DNA of 33,159 bases from an uncultured Bacteroidota bacterium (lineage in GTDB: Bacteria > Bacteroidota > Bacteroidia > Bacteroidales > SZUA-534), in NCBI GenBank assembly GCA_946186925.1, contig CAMHPA010000028.1, positions 1-33,159 of the forward strand, given 5' to 3'. Below the pieces are notes generated by a model. The model did no database searches. It was not told the DNA's origin and saw nothing but the letters and a program-made list of their open reading frames with translations. How positions within the stretch are numbered: the first letter of the stretch is position 1; each line of letters begins with the position of its first letter. A program made the position numbers and the translations under genes. Positions 16,499 through 25,247 of this stretch are shown here, piece after piece.

Positions 16499-17077
16499 GT
16501 GACGCTAAAACGCATATCGCTGCTGATTGGTGCGCTGCTGGTTTTGACCATCGGGCTGGCACCCGTCGCCCGCGCGCAATACGCTGACGGTTTCGACATC
16601 CCCGACAGCACCTACCGCGCCCTGCACAAGCCCAACAAGGCAACGTTTATGTCGTCGCTGGTGCCTGGCCTGGGGCAGTATTACAATCAGAAATACTGGA
16701 AGATACCGATTATTTACGGCGGTTTCACGGGGCTGATTTACTATGCGAGTTACAACAACTACGTCTATAAAAAATACCGACGCGAGTACAAGTGGGCGAC
16801 CGACGACGACGACCGCACCGTGAGCCAATATCCCGCCGCAAACACCGAGCGGCTGAAGGACACGTGGCGGCGCTACCGCGACATCTGCTTCATCGGCATA
16901 GGCGCGCTCTACCTGCTGCAGGTGATTGACGCCAACGTTGACGCGCACTTTTTCGATTTCACCATCGACAAGGACCTGTCAATCAAGGCCGACCCAATGC
17001 TAATGCCCGACTTCACCGAAGTGGCTGGCTCGCGGACTAGCACGCCGCTGGGCGTAAATATTACCGTAACATTCTGA
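16499..17077 (+). CDS. DUF5683 membrane protein
   Basis: 192 residues beginning with GTG. A signal peptide or first membrane segment spans about 1-27 (ending PVARAQ); two further hydrophobic segments lie near 62-82 (IPIIYGGFTGLIYYASYNNY) and 123-140 (CFIGIGALYLLQVID). The central motif PGLGQYYNQKYWK is the hallmark of DUF5683. The function is unknown, but in many Bacteroidota the gene sits directly after parAB, as here (12 bases after parB), followed by the lytic transglycosylase, suggesting a part in linking chromosome and envelope events (inference). Confidence 0.88.
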   Translation: MTLKRISLLIGALLVLTIGLAPVARAQYADGFDIPDSTYRALHKPNKATFMSSLVPGLGQYYNQKYWKIPIIYGGFTGLIYYASYNNYVYKKYRREYKWATDDDDRTVSQYPAANTERLKDTWRRYRDICFIGIGALYLLQVIDANVDAHFFDFTIDKDLSIKADPMLMPDFTEVAGSRTSTPLGVNITVTF

Positions 17078-17093
17078 TACACTAGATTTTGAA

Positions 17094-18692
17094 ATGATAA
17101 AACCAATCATCACCATTTTGTGCGCAGCGGCACTCGCGGTGCACGCAAACGCCACAACACAAATCAACGACTCAACACCTATCACTGACACACTTTTTGC
17201 CGCCGACACCACCGATTTTGGCTGGCCCGAACCATCGGACACGCTCGACATTGAGGTTTCGGAAACGGTTGACAGCCTGTCGCAAATGTGGTTCGACGGG
17301 CAGGCGTCAATCGGCAACGACACATCATTCATCGCGACAACCGACACGGCGCTAATCCCCGATTTTCCCGATTCGGTATATCGGAAAAGACTGGAAATGC
17401 TGCCGCTCGAAATCGAACTGTCGTATAACAAGGTGGTTAGCAATCTGATAAATCTCTATTCGCACAAGCGCCGCGACCTGGTTGAGAATATGCTGGGTGT
17501 GGCCGACTATTATTTCCCGATTTTCGAGGATATTTTCGACTCGAAGGGAATGCCAACCGAACTGAAATATCTGGCTGTGATTGAGTCGGCGCTGAACCCT
17601 GTGGCTGTGTCGCGGGTGGGCGCAACGGGCCTTTGGCAGTTTATGCACAGCACGGGTCGAATGTACAAACTCGAGGTGAACAGCCTTGTTGACGAGCGCC
17701 GCGACCCGATAAAATCGACCTACGCCGCCGCCAATTTTATGAGCGATATGTACCGCACCTATCACGATTGGATTCTGGTGATTGCCGCCTACAACTGCGG
17801 CCCTGGCAACGTGAACAAGGCAATCAAGCGTAGCGGCGGAAAGCGCAACTACTGGGACATCTACTACCATCTGCCCCGCGAGACGCGCGGATATGTACCC
17901 GCCTACATCGCGGCAGCGTACATAATGAACTATTACGCCGAGCACAACCTGAAGCCTTCGGCGCCGAAAATGCCTGTGAAATGCGATACGGTTATGGTGA
18001 ACAAAAAGATTCATTTTGAGCAAATTAACCATTTTATGGGCATCCCCGTCGACGTGCTGCGCAACCTGAATCCGCAGTATCGCCACGACATCATTCCTGG
18101 CCACATCAAACCCTACGCGCTGCGCCTGCCGACCGACCAAGTGCTGCGGTTCATCGAACTTGAGGACTCGATTTCGCGCTACAACGACGCCTACTATTTC
18201 CGCCCCGAGGTTATGAACAAAAAGCCCGAGCACAACACCTACATTCCTGGCCCGCCCAAAGGCGACTACAAAAAACTGACTTACACGGTGAAATCGGGCG
18301 ACAATCTGGGCTTCATATCGAGTTGGTACAACGTGCGCGTGTCGGACATCAAATATTGGAACGGAATGTCGCGCAACACCATCCGCGGCGGACAGAAACT
18401 GATTATCTATGTTCCGAAATCAAAAGCGGCTAAATACGAGAAAATCAACACAATGACGTTCGACGAGAAACAGGCGTCGGTGGGCAAGACCACAACGGCA
18501 AAGCCAACAATTACAGCCACTTCGGCCGAACCGCTGGCCGACGGCGAGTATGAGATTTACACCGTGCGCCGCGGCGACTCTCTGTGGGAAATCGCCCGCA
18601 CGTTCAACGTCACCGAGGACGACATCAAGCGCTGGAACGGCTTGAGTTCGTCGCGCATCGACATCGGTCAGAAACTGAAAATCAAACGATAA
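17094..18692 (+). CDS. mltD: MltD-like lytic transglycosylase with two LysM domains
   Basis: 532-residue exported murein lyase. A signal peptide covers about residues 1-20; the SLT/GH23 domain lies at about 140-265 with catalytic E164 in VIESALNP and the partner motifs GLWQFM (179-184) and AAYNCGPGN (231-239). Two LysM peptidoglycan-binding domains follow, at about 396-442 and 488-531 (YTVRRGDSLWEIARTFNV). It cleaves glycan strands to 1,6-anhydro ends. No lipobox is visible, unlike E. coli MltD. It is in the parAB cluster, 16 bases after DUF5683 and 5 bases before the SGNH hydrolase gene, so the two cell-wall enzymes are probably co-translated. Confidence 0.94.
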   Translation: MIKPIITILCAAALAVHANATTQINDSTPITDTLFAADTTDFGWPEPSDTLDIEVSETVDSLSQMWFDGQASIGNDTSFIATTDTALIPDFPDSVYRKRLEMLPLEIELSYNKVVSNLINLYSHKRRDLVENMLGVADYYFPIFEDIFDSKGMPTELKYLAVIESALNPVAVSRVGATGLWQFMHSTGRMYKLEVNSLVDERRDPIKSTYAAANFMSDMYRTYHDWILVIAAYNCGPGNVNKAIKRSGGKRNYWDIYYHLPRETRGYVPAYIAAAYIMNYYAEHNLKPSAPKMPVKCDTVMVNKKIHFEQINHFMGIPVDVLRNLNPQYRHDIIPGHIKPYALRLPTDQVLRFIELEDSISRYNDAYYFRPEVMNKKPEHNTYIPGPPKGDYKKLTYTVKSGDNLGFISSWYNVRVSDIKYWNGMSRNTIRGGQKLIIYVPKSKAAKYEKINTMTFDEKQASVGKTTTAKPTITATSAEPLADGEYEIYTVRRGDSLWEIARTFNVTEDDIKRWNGLSSSRIDIGQKLKIKR

Positions 18693-18697
18693 CGAGC

Positions 18698-20134
18698 GTG
18701 AAACCCTTTAAGATTCTGGTCTTTCTGATTGTTACGGCGGCCATTTTGGCGGCTGTGGCAATGCTTTTTCCGAAAGACGGAATTGAGTTGGGCGGCGGAA
18801 TCAAGTTGCATTTCGATTTTACTGACAGTCAGGCTGATACAACGCAGACCAACATTGCCGACGTGGTTGAGATTATCGGCAACACAAGCGCCATTGAGGC
18901 CGAACTGAAGGCCGACACCACCACGCTGCCCGCTGACACGGCTGTTTTGCCGCAGCCCGACACTCTGCCCGCAGCGCCCGTGCCAAAGCCCAAACCCGCC
19001 CGCACCAACAGGCCCCGAAGCCGCCAACCAATTGAGTTTGCCGACGACGACGAGGTGCGTCTTGCACCGTTTTTCGCCGCGCTGGCCAACTGCCAAAACC
19101 GCCAAGTGCGCATTCTGCACTACGGCGACAGTCAGATTGAGGGCGACCGCATAACGGGCTATTTCCGCAATCTTATGCAGAAAAAATACGGCGGCAGCGG
19201 CCCTGGACTAATGCCCGCCGTGCCGCCCGTGGCCAAATCGTCGGCCATAGTGCACTCGGCATCAAGCAATTGGCGCGTTCACTCAATTTATCAGAAGCGC
19301 GACACGTCGCTGCACCATCAAAGGTTCGGCATTATGGGTAGTTTCGCGCAGTTCGGCGGCAGTCAGGCGTGGATAAAATTCTCGCCTTCGGGGCAGGCTT
19401 ACAAGTCGGTGAAGAAGTTTACGCAGTGCAATATTTTCTACGGTCACGCCGATAGCGCGTTCACCGTGAAGGGCTATGCCAACGGTGAGTTGCTGTGGTT
19501 CGAGGACATCGACCCGACTGCCGACACCAAGCGGCTTCAGTGGAATTTTGAGCAGACACCGACCAATTTTCGCATTGAGTTCAGTGGCAGTCAAAGCCCT
19601 GACATTTATGCCGTTACACTCGATTCGCCCACTGGCGTGATGGTCGATAATCTGCCATTCCGCGGAAGCAAGGGCACCGAGTTTGTGAAAATCGACCTTG
19701 CGCAAATGAAGCAAATGGGCCACTATCTGCCTGTGAGCCTGATAATTTACGAGTTTGGCGTGAACGCCGTCACCAACCGCTCGCGCAGCTACAGTTACTA
19801 CGAAGAGAATCTGCGCAAGCAACTGCAGTACCTGAAAAAGGTTTGGCCGCGCGCGGTGATTCTGGTTGTGGGCGTGAGCGATATGTCGGAAAACGGCACC
19901 AACGGCTATGTGACGCGCTCATCGGTGCCGAAAGTGATTGAAGCCCAACGCAATGCGGCTTTCGCCGAAGGGTGCGCGTTCTGGAACCTGTACGCCGCAA
20001 TGGGCGGCCGCAACAGTATGCCCGTGTGGGTTGAGAGCGGAATGGCGCAGAAAGACTACACACACTTCAACCGCAAGGGCGGCCACCGCGTGGCGCAAAT
20101 GCTGTTTGAGGCGATAATGGACGAGGAAGAGTAG
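18698..20134 (+). CDS. membrane-anchored SGNH/GDSL-type hydrolase
   Basis: 478 residues from GTG 18698; a longer open frame from 18584 would overlap the upstream gene in a different frame. An N-terminal membrane helix (5-24) anchors it, then a Thr/Pro-rich linker (70-112) leads to the catalytic region. Block I is HYGDSQIEGD with S145, a likely block III is FGVNAV with N356, and the terminal D453-Y-T-H456 supplies the catalytic Asp and His. A carbohydrate-binding-like insert lies between about 180 and 340. This fits an acyl esterase, and its place behind a lytic transglycosylase suggests peptidoglycan or glycan deacetylation (inference). The 3' end (20022-20134) has a 111/113-identical copy at 31041-31153. 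Confidence 0.85.
   Translation: MKPFKILVFLIVTAAILAAVAMLFPKDGIELGGGIKLHFDFTDSQADTTQTNIADVVEIIGNTSAIEAELKADTTTLPADTAVLPQPDTLPAAPVPKPKPARTNRPRSRQPIEFADDDEVRLAPFFAALANCQNRQVRILHYGDSQIEGDRITGYFRNLMQKKYGGSGPGLMPAVPPVAKSSAIVHSASSNWRVHSIYQKRDTSLHHQRFGIMGSFAQFGGSQAWIKFSPSGQAYKSVKKFTQCNIFYGHADSAFTVKGYANGELLWFEDIDPTADTKRLQWNFEQTPTNFRIEFSGSQSPDIYAVTLDSPTGVMVDNLPFRGSKGTEFVKIDLAQMKQMGHYLPVSLIIYEFGVNAVTNRSRSYSYYEENLRKQLQYLKKVWPRAVILVVGVSDMSENGTNGYVTRSSVPKVIEAQRNAAFAEGCAFWNLYAAMGGRNSMPVWVESGMAQKDYTHFNRKGGHRVAQMLFEAIMDEEE
20022..20134 (+). repeat. 3' end of the SGNH gene, intact partner of the fragment at 31041-31153
   Basis: 113 bases from within codon 442 to the last base of the TAG stop are repeated in inverted orientation at 31041-31153 with two differences (ACA/ACG and GCG/GCT, both synonymous). 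The match ends exactly at the stop codon. Confidence 0.95.
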
Positions 20135-20140
20135 ACAACA

Positions 20141-20230
20141 ATGACTGATAACAAAACACTTGACTCTATTCTGCATCTCATATTCGGACTTATGATACTA
20201 TCATATTTTGCCTATATTAATTGGTTTTAA
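20141..20230 (+). CDS. possible 29-residue membrane microprotein
   Basis: An ATG 6 bases after the SGNH stop opens a 29-codon frame, MTDNKTLDSILHLIFGLMIL..., of which residues 9-28 form one predicted membrane helix. The close spacing suggests it could be the last gene of the par cluster. Nothing but position, start codon and hydrophobicity supports it. Confidence 0.3.
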   Translation: MTDNKTLDSILHLIFGLMILSYFAYINWF

Positions 20231-20246
20231 CTTTCTGAACGATAAT

Positions 20247-20254
20247 TATCTTTG
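20247..20254 (+). promoter_or_regulatory. Bacteroidota -7 box immediately before the porin gene
   Basis: TATCTTTG matches TAnnTTTG exactly, with a TTGG at 20221-20224 as a possible -33 element (22-base spacing). The porin ATG begins 6 bases after the box, so the predicted transcription start is at or next to the start codon. Confidence 0.65.
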
Positions 20255-20259
20255 CCGTT

Positions 20260-22374
20260 ATGTTGAAAATCCGCTTAAGATTGGCTTTAACATTGGTTGC
20301 CGGCATGCTGACAACTTCGAATACGTATGCCCAAATAGCTGACAGCCTGTTTGTTAGCGGTATAACTAACGGTGCATCACAAGATACGCTCATCAACACC
20401 TTGGGTGCTGTAAGCGACACAACTGCGCGAGATTCTTCTTGGCGCGACTCGGTGCCAAGCGTCGACAGTTTGCTGCCAGAGGTGCTCCGCGATACATCTA
20501 AATATGCGCTCTACCGCCGCATCTACGTTGAACCGGACACCTTGAAAGTTCACAAATGGCGATACAATCCCAATGTGTACGATTTCAACATTCAACCCTA
20601 TGACTCGACTCTTGATATGCTCAACCTGCACAGGCCGGCTAATTACAACGGTCGCGTAACGGCCTATCTGCATCAATTGGGCACGGCCATACAAAGTCAC
20701 GAGTATTTTGAGCAGAACGAACCAACGCGCTTTCTTTTCTTAAAATCGTTCACGCCATATATGCATCAGGCTGAAACTGAAGAGTTTTACAACGTAACCA
20801 AACCTTTTACACTCTTTGGTTACGATGGCGGACAAAAAGAAGAACAAATCATCGATATACTTCATACTCAGAATATTACCAAAGGACTCAACTTATTTTT
20901 CAAATACAACTCGTATGGTGGTGACGGCGAGTATGTGCAGCAAAAGACCAAAAACCGTTCAGGCAGCCTTGGCGGATCGTTTGTAAACGGCAGATTTGCA
21001 ACACATTTAGCGTGGACATTCAATCGCATTGATGTACAGGAAAACGGCGGAATTGTTGACGAATATCTAGTGCGTGACAGCATCATGTCGCCAAAAGAGA
21101 TTCCCGTCCGGTTGAACGACGCTCGCACCTTCATCAAAGACCGCCAATGGTTCGTTGACCAAAAGGTTGGCTTTGTACGCGCTAAAGAATCAGACACTTC
21201 CGACACTGGCGGCTATTGGTTCAGTCTGCAATACACGTTTAGCCGACAAGCCAGCACCAAATACTATCGCGACAAACCTGACAAATACTACAATCCTATC
21301 CTAAAAGACTCGTTATCAATATATAAACACAACTATACACAGCGCTCCACCTACGATTCGTGCTCATACGCCGACCAAACTCACCAAATCCGCCTGAACC
21401 TTGAAGAGATTAAGAACCCATATGCACCGTTCGGGCTTTACGGAGCTTTAGGCGTGCATAGTGCGCGGTACTACTATTTTAATGTCGATACATTGTTCTC
21501 CAACATACACTCGTCAACGAAAAACAGCGCGTATTTCGAAGCCGGATTACACCGGACACGTCCTGGATTACTCACTTTTTCAGGAAGTTACCGACAATAT
21601 TTAGCAGGTTACAAATTGGGCGATTTTGTAATGAAGGGCCAAGTGCAACAAAGGTTCTCAAAATCAGACAAGCCGCTTTCAGTGAGTGCCGAAGCCTTGA
21701 TTGATCGCAGCAAACCCGATCATTTCCTAACTGATTATCAATCAAATCACCTGAAATGGCAACGCAGTTTCAGCGACCGGCCGCTCACGATGATGCTGTC
21801 GGGCGTGCTCGATGTGCCACGATTCCGCACAAGCATAGGCGGTCATTACGCGTTGATTACCAACTATATCTATCTCGACACCGACTGCCAGCCAATGCAA
21901 GCCGACAAGACCTTTTCTGTAATGGATGTACAGTTTCGCAACCACTTGTCGGGCGCGGGATTTAACCTTATAAGCCGCATCAACTATCAGATTTCAGGCG
22001 ACGAGAATGTATTACCATTGGCCAAACTGACGGCTTATGAGGCACTCTATTACGAGCGCGATTTGTTCTTCGAAAACACCAATGGTCACCTTTATTTCCA
22101 GTTGGGAGTCGATATGAGTTTCTGGACCAAATACAATGCACAAGCCTACTGTCCGGCAGTAGCACTATTCCACAATCAAAACACATCGAAAACTGGCGAC
22201 TACCCATTTGTGGGTGCGTTTCTAAATGTGAGAATCAAGCAGGTACGGTTCTTCGTCTGCGGACACCACATCAACTACGACCTTTTTGGAATGCGTGATT
22301 TTCTTCTCGCGCCTTACTATCCAACATCGAAAGCCACATTCAGCTACGGAATTCGTTGGTCGTTCTACGATTGA
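20260..22374 (+). CDS. putative outer-membrane porin (Porin_10 family)
   Basis: 704-residue exported protein. A signal peptide ends near residue 24 (SNTYAQ). After a Ser/Asp-rich linker (about 30-75) the rest is made of amphipathic beta strands with many aromatic residues, for example GLNLFFKYNSYGGDGEY and GLYGALGVHSARYYYFN, and the protein ends in a typical outer-membrane strand FSYGIRWSFYD. Length and organisation match the Bacteroidota putative porin family (Porin_10). Substrate is unknown. It has its own promoter placed so close that the message may be leaderless. Codon usage is slightly less GC-rich than in the par cluster. Confidence 0.82.
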   Translation: MLKIRLRLALTLVAGMLTTSNTYAQIADSLFVSGITNGASQDTLINTLGAVSDTTARDSSWRDSVPSVDSLLPEVLRDTSKYALYRRIYVEPDTLKVHKWRYNPNVYDFNIQPYDSTLDMLNLHRPANYNGRVTAYLHQLGTAIQSHEYFEQNEPTRFLFLKSFTPYMHQAETEEFYNVTKPFTLFGYDGGQKEEQIIDILHTQNITKGLNLFFKYNSYGGDGEYVQQKTKNRSGSLGGSFVNGRFATHLAWTFNRIDVQENGGIVDEYLVRDSIMSPKEIPVRLNDARTFIKDRQWFVDQKVGFVRAKESDTSDTGGYWFSLQYTFSRQASTKYYRDKPDKYYNPILKDSLSIYKHNYTQRSTYDSCSYADQTHQIRLNLEEIKNPYAPFGLYGALGVHSARYYYFNVDTLFSNIHSSTKNSAYFEAGLHRTRPGLLTFSGSYRQYLAGYKLGDFVMKGQVQQRFSKSDKPLSVSAEALIDRSKPDHFLTDYQSNHLKWQRSFSDRPLTMMLSGVLDVPRFRTSIGGHYALITNYIYLDTDCQPMQADKTFSVMDVQFRNHLSGAGFNLISRINYQISGDENVLPLAKLTAYEALYYERDLFFENTNGHLYFQLGVDMSFWTKYNAQAYCPAVALFHNQNTSKTGDYPFVGAFLNVRIKQVRFFVCGHHINYDLFGMRDFLLAPYYPTSKATFSYGIRWSFYD

Positions 22375-22459
22375 CGTTTGTGCGACACCAATCCGTAAGT
22401 CACGGATACGATTCAATAATCAAACAATCTTTTGAAATAATCAACTAATACAATCTTGC

Positions 22460-22522
22460 AATTCAGCATAATATTCTACTTTTACGATTTGCAAAGAAAA
22501 TAATTCCAATTCTGCATAATAT
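22460..22522. promoter_or_regulatory. paired direct repeats around the lrp promoter (possible operator)
   Basis: AATTCAGCATAATAT (22460-22474) and AATTCTGCATAATAT (22508-22522) are 14/15 identical and 48 bases apart; the second overlaps the start codon. A loose -7 element TACGATTTG (22483-22491) lies between them. Lrp/AsnC regulators often control themselves. Confidence 0.5.
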
Positions 22523-22985
22523 GGTTGATGTATTAGACGAAATTGATTTACAGATTCTTAGAACACTGCAAAAGAATGCCAAAATGACTACCAAAGAGTT
22601 GGCCGATGCCGTTCACTTAACTCCCACCCCTGTGTTTGAACGGCAAAAACGACTTGAACGTCAAGGATATATAAAAAAGTATGTAGCAGTTATTGACCCC
22701 GACAAACTGAATCAAAGCCTACTTGTATTCTGTAAAGTTAAAATGAGCCAGATCAACAACAAGATAGCCACCGGATTCTCACGGCAGATTCAGCGCATTC
22801 CAGAAGTAACTGAATGCTACAACACATCAGGCGCATACGACTATCTGCTAAAGGTTCGGGCTGCTGACATGAAACAATATCAAGAATTTGTACTCAATAA
22901 ATTAGGTACAATTGAGAATGTGGCGTCGGTTGAGAGTACATTTGTAATGGACGAAATCAAACAGATTTACGGCATTCAATTTTGA
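22521..22985 (+). CDS. Lrp/AsnC-family transcriptional regulator
   Basis: 154-residue feast/famine regulator. A winged helix-turn-helix covers about residues 8-58 (IDLQILRTLQKNAKMTTKEL), including the recognition part LTPTPVFERQKRLERQGYIK; the RAM/AsnC effector domain is at about 70-150 (ECYNTSGAYDYLLKVRAADM). Such proteins form octamers and sense amino acids; the ligand cannot be told from sequence. The gene stands alone after the porin (146-base gap) and is flanked upstream by two direct repeats that suggest autoregulation. Confidence 0.93.
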   Translation: MVDVLDEIDLQILRTLQKNAKMTTKELADAVHLTPTPVFERQKRLERQGYIKKYVAVIDPDKLNQSLLVFCKVKMSQINNKIATGFSRQIQRIPEVTECYNTSGAYDYLLKVRAADMKQYQEFVLNKLGTIENVASVESTFVMDEIKQIYGIQF

Positions 22986-23034
22986 TTTTGAGTAGAATAG
23001 ATATTCTGCCTTTCAACACATTTCGAGACTTCAA

Positions 23035-24315
23035 TCAATACTCATACCGCTGCGCCCACCAGTTTTTCAGGCGGGTGCGGATGTTCTCTTCCTGCGGGTT
23101 CTGCTGCGGGTTGTAGAATTTGCGGCCGCGCAACTCTTTGGGCAGAAAATCCTGGTCCACGAAATTGCCTTCATAGTCGTGCGCGTACTTGTAGTTGGCG
23201 CCGTAGCCCATCTTTCCCATCAGTTTGGTGGGGGCGTTGCGCAGATGCAGCGGCACCGACAGATTGCCCGTCTGACCGACAGTTGAGAGTGCGTCGTTGA
23301 TGGCCATATAGCCCGAATTGCTTTTGGGACTCGATGCAAGATAAATGGCACATTCCGAGAGAATTATACGCGATTCGGGCATCCCGATTTTGTTCACTGC
23401 GTCGAAACAGGCATTGGCCAGCAGCAGGGCATTGGGGTTGGCAAGGCCAATGTCTTCCGAAGCCGAAATGAGCAGCCGGCGGGCAATGAATTTCACATCT
23501 TCGCCACCGTCGAGCATCCGCGCAAGCCAGTAAACGGCGCCGTTGGGGTCGCTGCCGCGAATCGACTTGATGAAGGCCGAAATGATGTCGTAGTGCATCT
23601 CACCGTTCTTGTCGTACACCGAAAGGTTCTCTTGCAGAATGTCCTCAACAATCTTGTTATTGATTGTGATTTCCGGTTTGCCCGATTGCGCGCCAACAAC
23701 AATATCGATGATATTGAGCAACTTACGCGCGTCGCCACCCGAGTAGCGGAACATTGCTTCCTTCTCTTCGACGTTGATTTTCAGTTGCTTCAAATCGGAA
23801 TCGCAGGTGAGAGCGCGGTTGAGCAGTTCGTCAAGGTCTTCGGGCTCGAGCGATTTGAGCACGTAAACCTGACATCGCGAAAGCAGCGGCGAAATGACTT
23901 CGAACGACGGATTTTCGGTCGTGGCGCCAATGAGCGTCACCACGCCTTGCTCAACAGCGCCCAGCAGCGAGTCCTGCTGCGCCTTGCTGAAGCGGTGAAT
24001 CTCGTCGATGAAGAGAATGGGGTTCGGCTGGTCGAAAAACTGCTGGCGCTTGGCCTGGTCGATGGTGTCGCGGACATCCTTCACACCTGAGCTGATGGCG
24101 CTGAGCGAGAAGAACGCACGCCCCTGCAAGTGGCTGATAATGTTGGCCAAAGTGGTTTTGCCAACGCCCGGCGGCCCCCACAGAATCATACTCGGGATTC
24201 GCCCCGACTCGATTGAACGGCGCAGAATAGCCCCCTTCCCGACCAGATGTTTCTGGCCGATGTACTCGTCCAGACTTTTCGGACGCAACCGTTCGGCTAA
24301 TGGCAAGTTCGGCAT
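23035..24315 (-). CDS. rarA: replication-associated recombination protein RarA (MgsA)
   Basis: 426-residue AAA+ ATPase related to clamp-loader subunits, which acts at stalled replication forks. Walker A GPPGVGKT is at 47-54, Walker B ILFIDE at 100-105, and sensor 1 ATTENPSFE near 131-139; the C-terminal tetramerisation region includes GADARKLLN-like and HLRNAPTKLMG segments. The start is the ATG at 24315 (MPNLPLAERLRPKSLDEYIG), which fits the family; an upstream extension to 24459 crosses the divergent promoter region and is rejected. It diverges from the AlkD-like gene, with its own near-consensus -7 box. Confidence 0.95.
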   Translation of the reverse strand: MPNLPLAERLRPKSLDEYIGQKHLVGKGAILRRSIESGRIPSMILWGPPGVGKTTLANIISHLQGRAFFSLSAISSGVKDVRDTIDQAKRQQFFDQPNPILFIDEIHRFSKAQQDSLLGAVEQGVVTLIGATTENPSFEVISPLLSRCQVYVLKSLEPEDLDELLNRALTCDSDLKQLKINVEEKEAMFRYSGGDARKLLNIIDIVVGAQSGKPEITINNKIVEDILQENLSVYDKNGEMHYDIISAFIKSIRGSDPNGAVYWLARMLDGGEDVKFIARRLLISASEDIGLANPNALLLANACFDAVNKIGMPESRIILSECAIYLASSPKSNSGYMAINDALSTVGQTGNLSVPLHLRNAPTKLMGKMGYGANYKYAHDYEGNFVDQDFLPKELRGRKFYNPQQNPQEENIRTRLKNWWAQRYEY

Positions 24316-24337
24316 CGCTGTGCTGTTTTTCGATGGG

Positions 24338-24345
24338 CGAAGATA
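24338..24345 (-). promoter_or_regulatory. candidate -7 box for rarA
   Basis: On the minus strand TATCTTCG, one mismatch from TAnnTTTG, 22 bases before the rarA ATG. It lies back-to-back with the box at 24417-24424. Confidence 0.5.
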
Positions 24346-24416
24346 AAAAACGCTAACGTAAACTGAAAACGAAAACGCCAGCACCAACCTAAAACGCTCT
24401 AAATCCCAACTATCAT

Positions 24417-24424
24417 TATCTTTG
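24417..24424 (+). promoter_or_regulatory. Bacteroidota -7 box for the AlkD-like gene
   Basis: TATCTTTG, an exact match to TAnnTTTG, 16 bases before the ATG at 24441; the predicted leader is about 10 bases. Confidence 0.7.
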
Positions 24425-24440
24425 CCAAAAACAAAAAACA

Positions 24441-25130
24441 ATGTTCGGACTACCAACACACTTGCAACATACTGACGATGCGGAACTTAAGCAGATTATG
24501 CAGCAAACCATAATGTTGCAGAACGGCATGGTGGCGAGTCAGATGGCGCGGTCGGGTGTGCGCGGGCTGATGAACTACGGCGTGTCGCTGCCCGACCTGC
24601 GGCGTATTGCGGCCGAATGGGGCACCAACCATGAACTTGCCCGGCGACTTTGCCCGCTCAACATTCGCGAAGCGCGCATCCTGGCATCGATGCTTTTTGA
24701 TGCCAACAAGCTGACCGACAGCGATTTGACGCTAATCAGCCAATCAATAACAAACATTGATATGGCCGAGAATTTTGCGCAAAATATTGTCAGCAAAATT
24801 GCTGACCGTGACTTTTTCAGCCAGCTTGCCAATGGCGACAAATGGCATATGCTGGCTGCCATCCACGCTGTGGGCTGGGCGGTTGCGCAGCATCGGCAGC
24901 ACTCTGATATTTTGTCCGATTGGTTTACAGACAACATCGAATCAATTGTCAATCAGAATATTGCAGAATCGGCGCGACCGATTGTGGCGACAATGACTGC
25001 CATTGCTGACATCTCGGAACCGAAAAAACTGACAATCGAAAACATTGCGCAAAAACTAATATCTTCGCAATCGACATTTGCACAAAATATTGGTAATCAG
25101 CTTGTTCAATTGCACCAAGATGAATTTTAA
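24441..25130 (+). CDS. AlkD-like HEAT-repeat protein (DNA alkylation repair family)
   Basis: 229-residue all-helical protein resembling the AlkD/AlkC DNA alkylation repair family, in which HEAT-like repeats wrap DNA. The family-like pattern MNYGVSLPDLRRIAAEWGTN (44-63), IREARILASMLFD (75-87) and a later AIHAVGWAVAQH (about 140-150) are seen. The aromatic and Asp residues that AlkD uses for base excision cannot be placed with certainty, so it may be a DNA-binding relative without glycosylase activity. It starts 125 bases from the divergent RarA start, and both genes would serve genome maintenance. Confidence 0.7.
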   Translation: MFGLPTHLQHTDDAELKQIMQQTIMLQNGMVASQMARSGVRGLMNYGVSLPDLRRIAAEWGTNHELARRLCPLNIREARILASMLFDANKLTDSDLTLISQSITNIDMAENFAQNIVSKIADRDFFSQLANGDKWHMLAAIHAVGWAVAQHRQHSDILSDWFTDNIESIVNQNIAESARPIVATMTAIADISEPKKLTIENIAQKLISSQSTFAQNIGNQLVQLHQDEF

Positions 25131-25247
25131 GAATCAATCACCGATATGCCGGAACGTGCCAAAACCGACATAATAGTTTTTGGTACATTTTTTGTCATAG
25201 CACGTTTCGCAAAACTTTTTCTGACACATAATTAAAAACATAACACT

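Noticed and set aside
17352..18233. 293-codon minus-strand open frame over the lytic transglycosylase gene
   Set aside because: Antisense shadow; the plus-strand frame has all catalytic motifs.
24316..24459. N-terminal extension of RarA
   Set aside because: It would cover the divergent promoters and the start of the AlkD-like gene, and the family begins at MPNLPLAERLRP.
25150..25166. Minus-strand TTGGCACGTTCCGGCAT as sigma-54 site
   Set aside because: GG to GC spacing is 9 instead of 10 and no minus-strand gene starts downstream.
25180..25196. Second sigma-54 promoter (TTGGTACATTTTTTGTC) before the Bax-inhibitor-like gene
   Set aside because: The essential -12 GC is GT and the -24 has GGTAC; kept only as a degenerate resemblance to the site at 3845.
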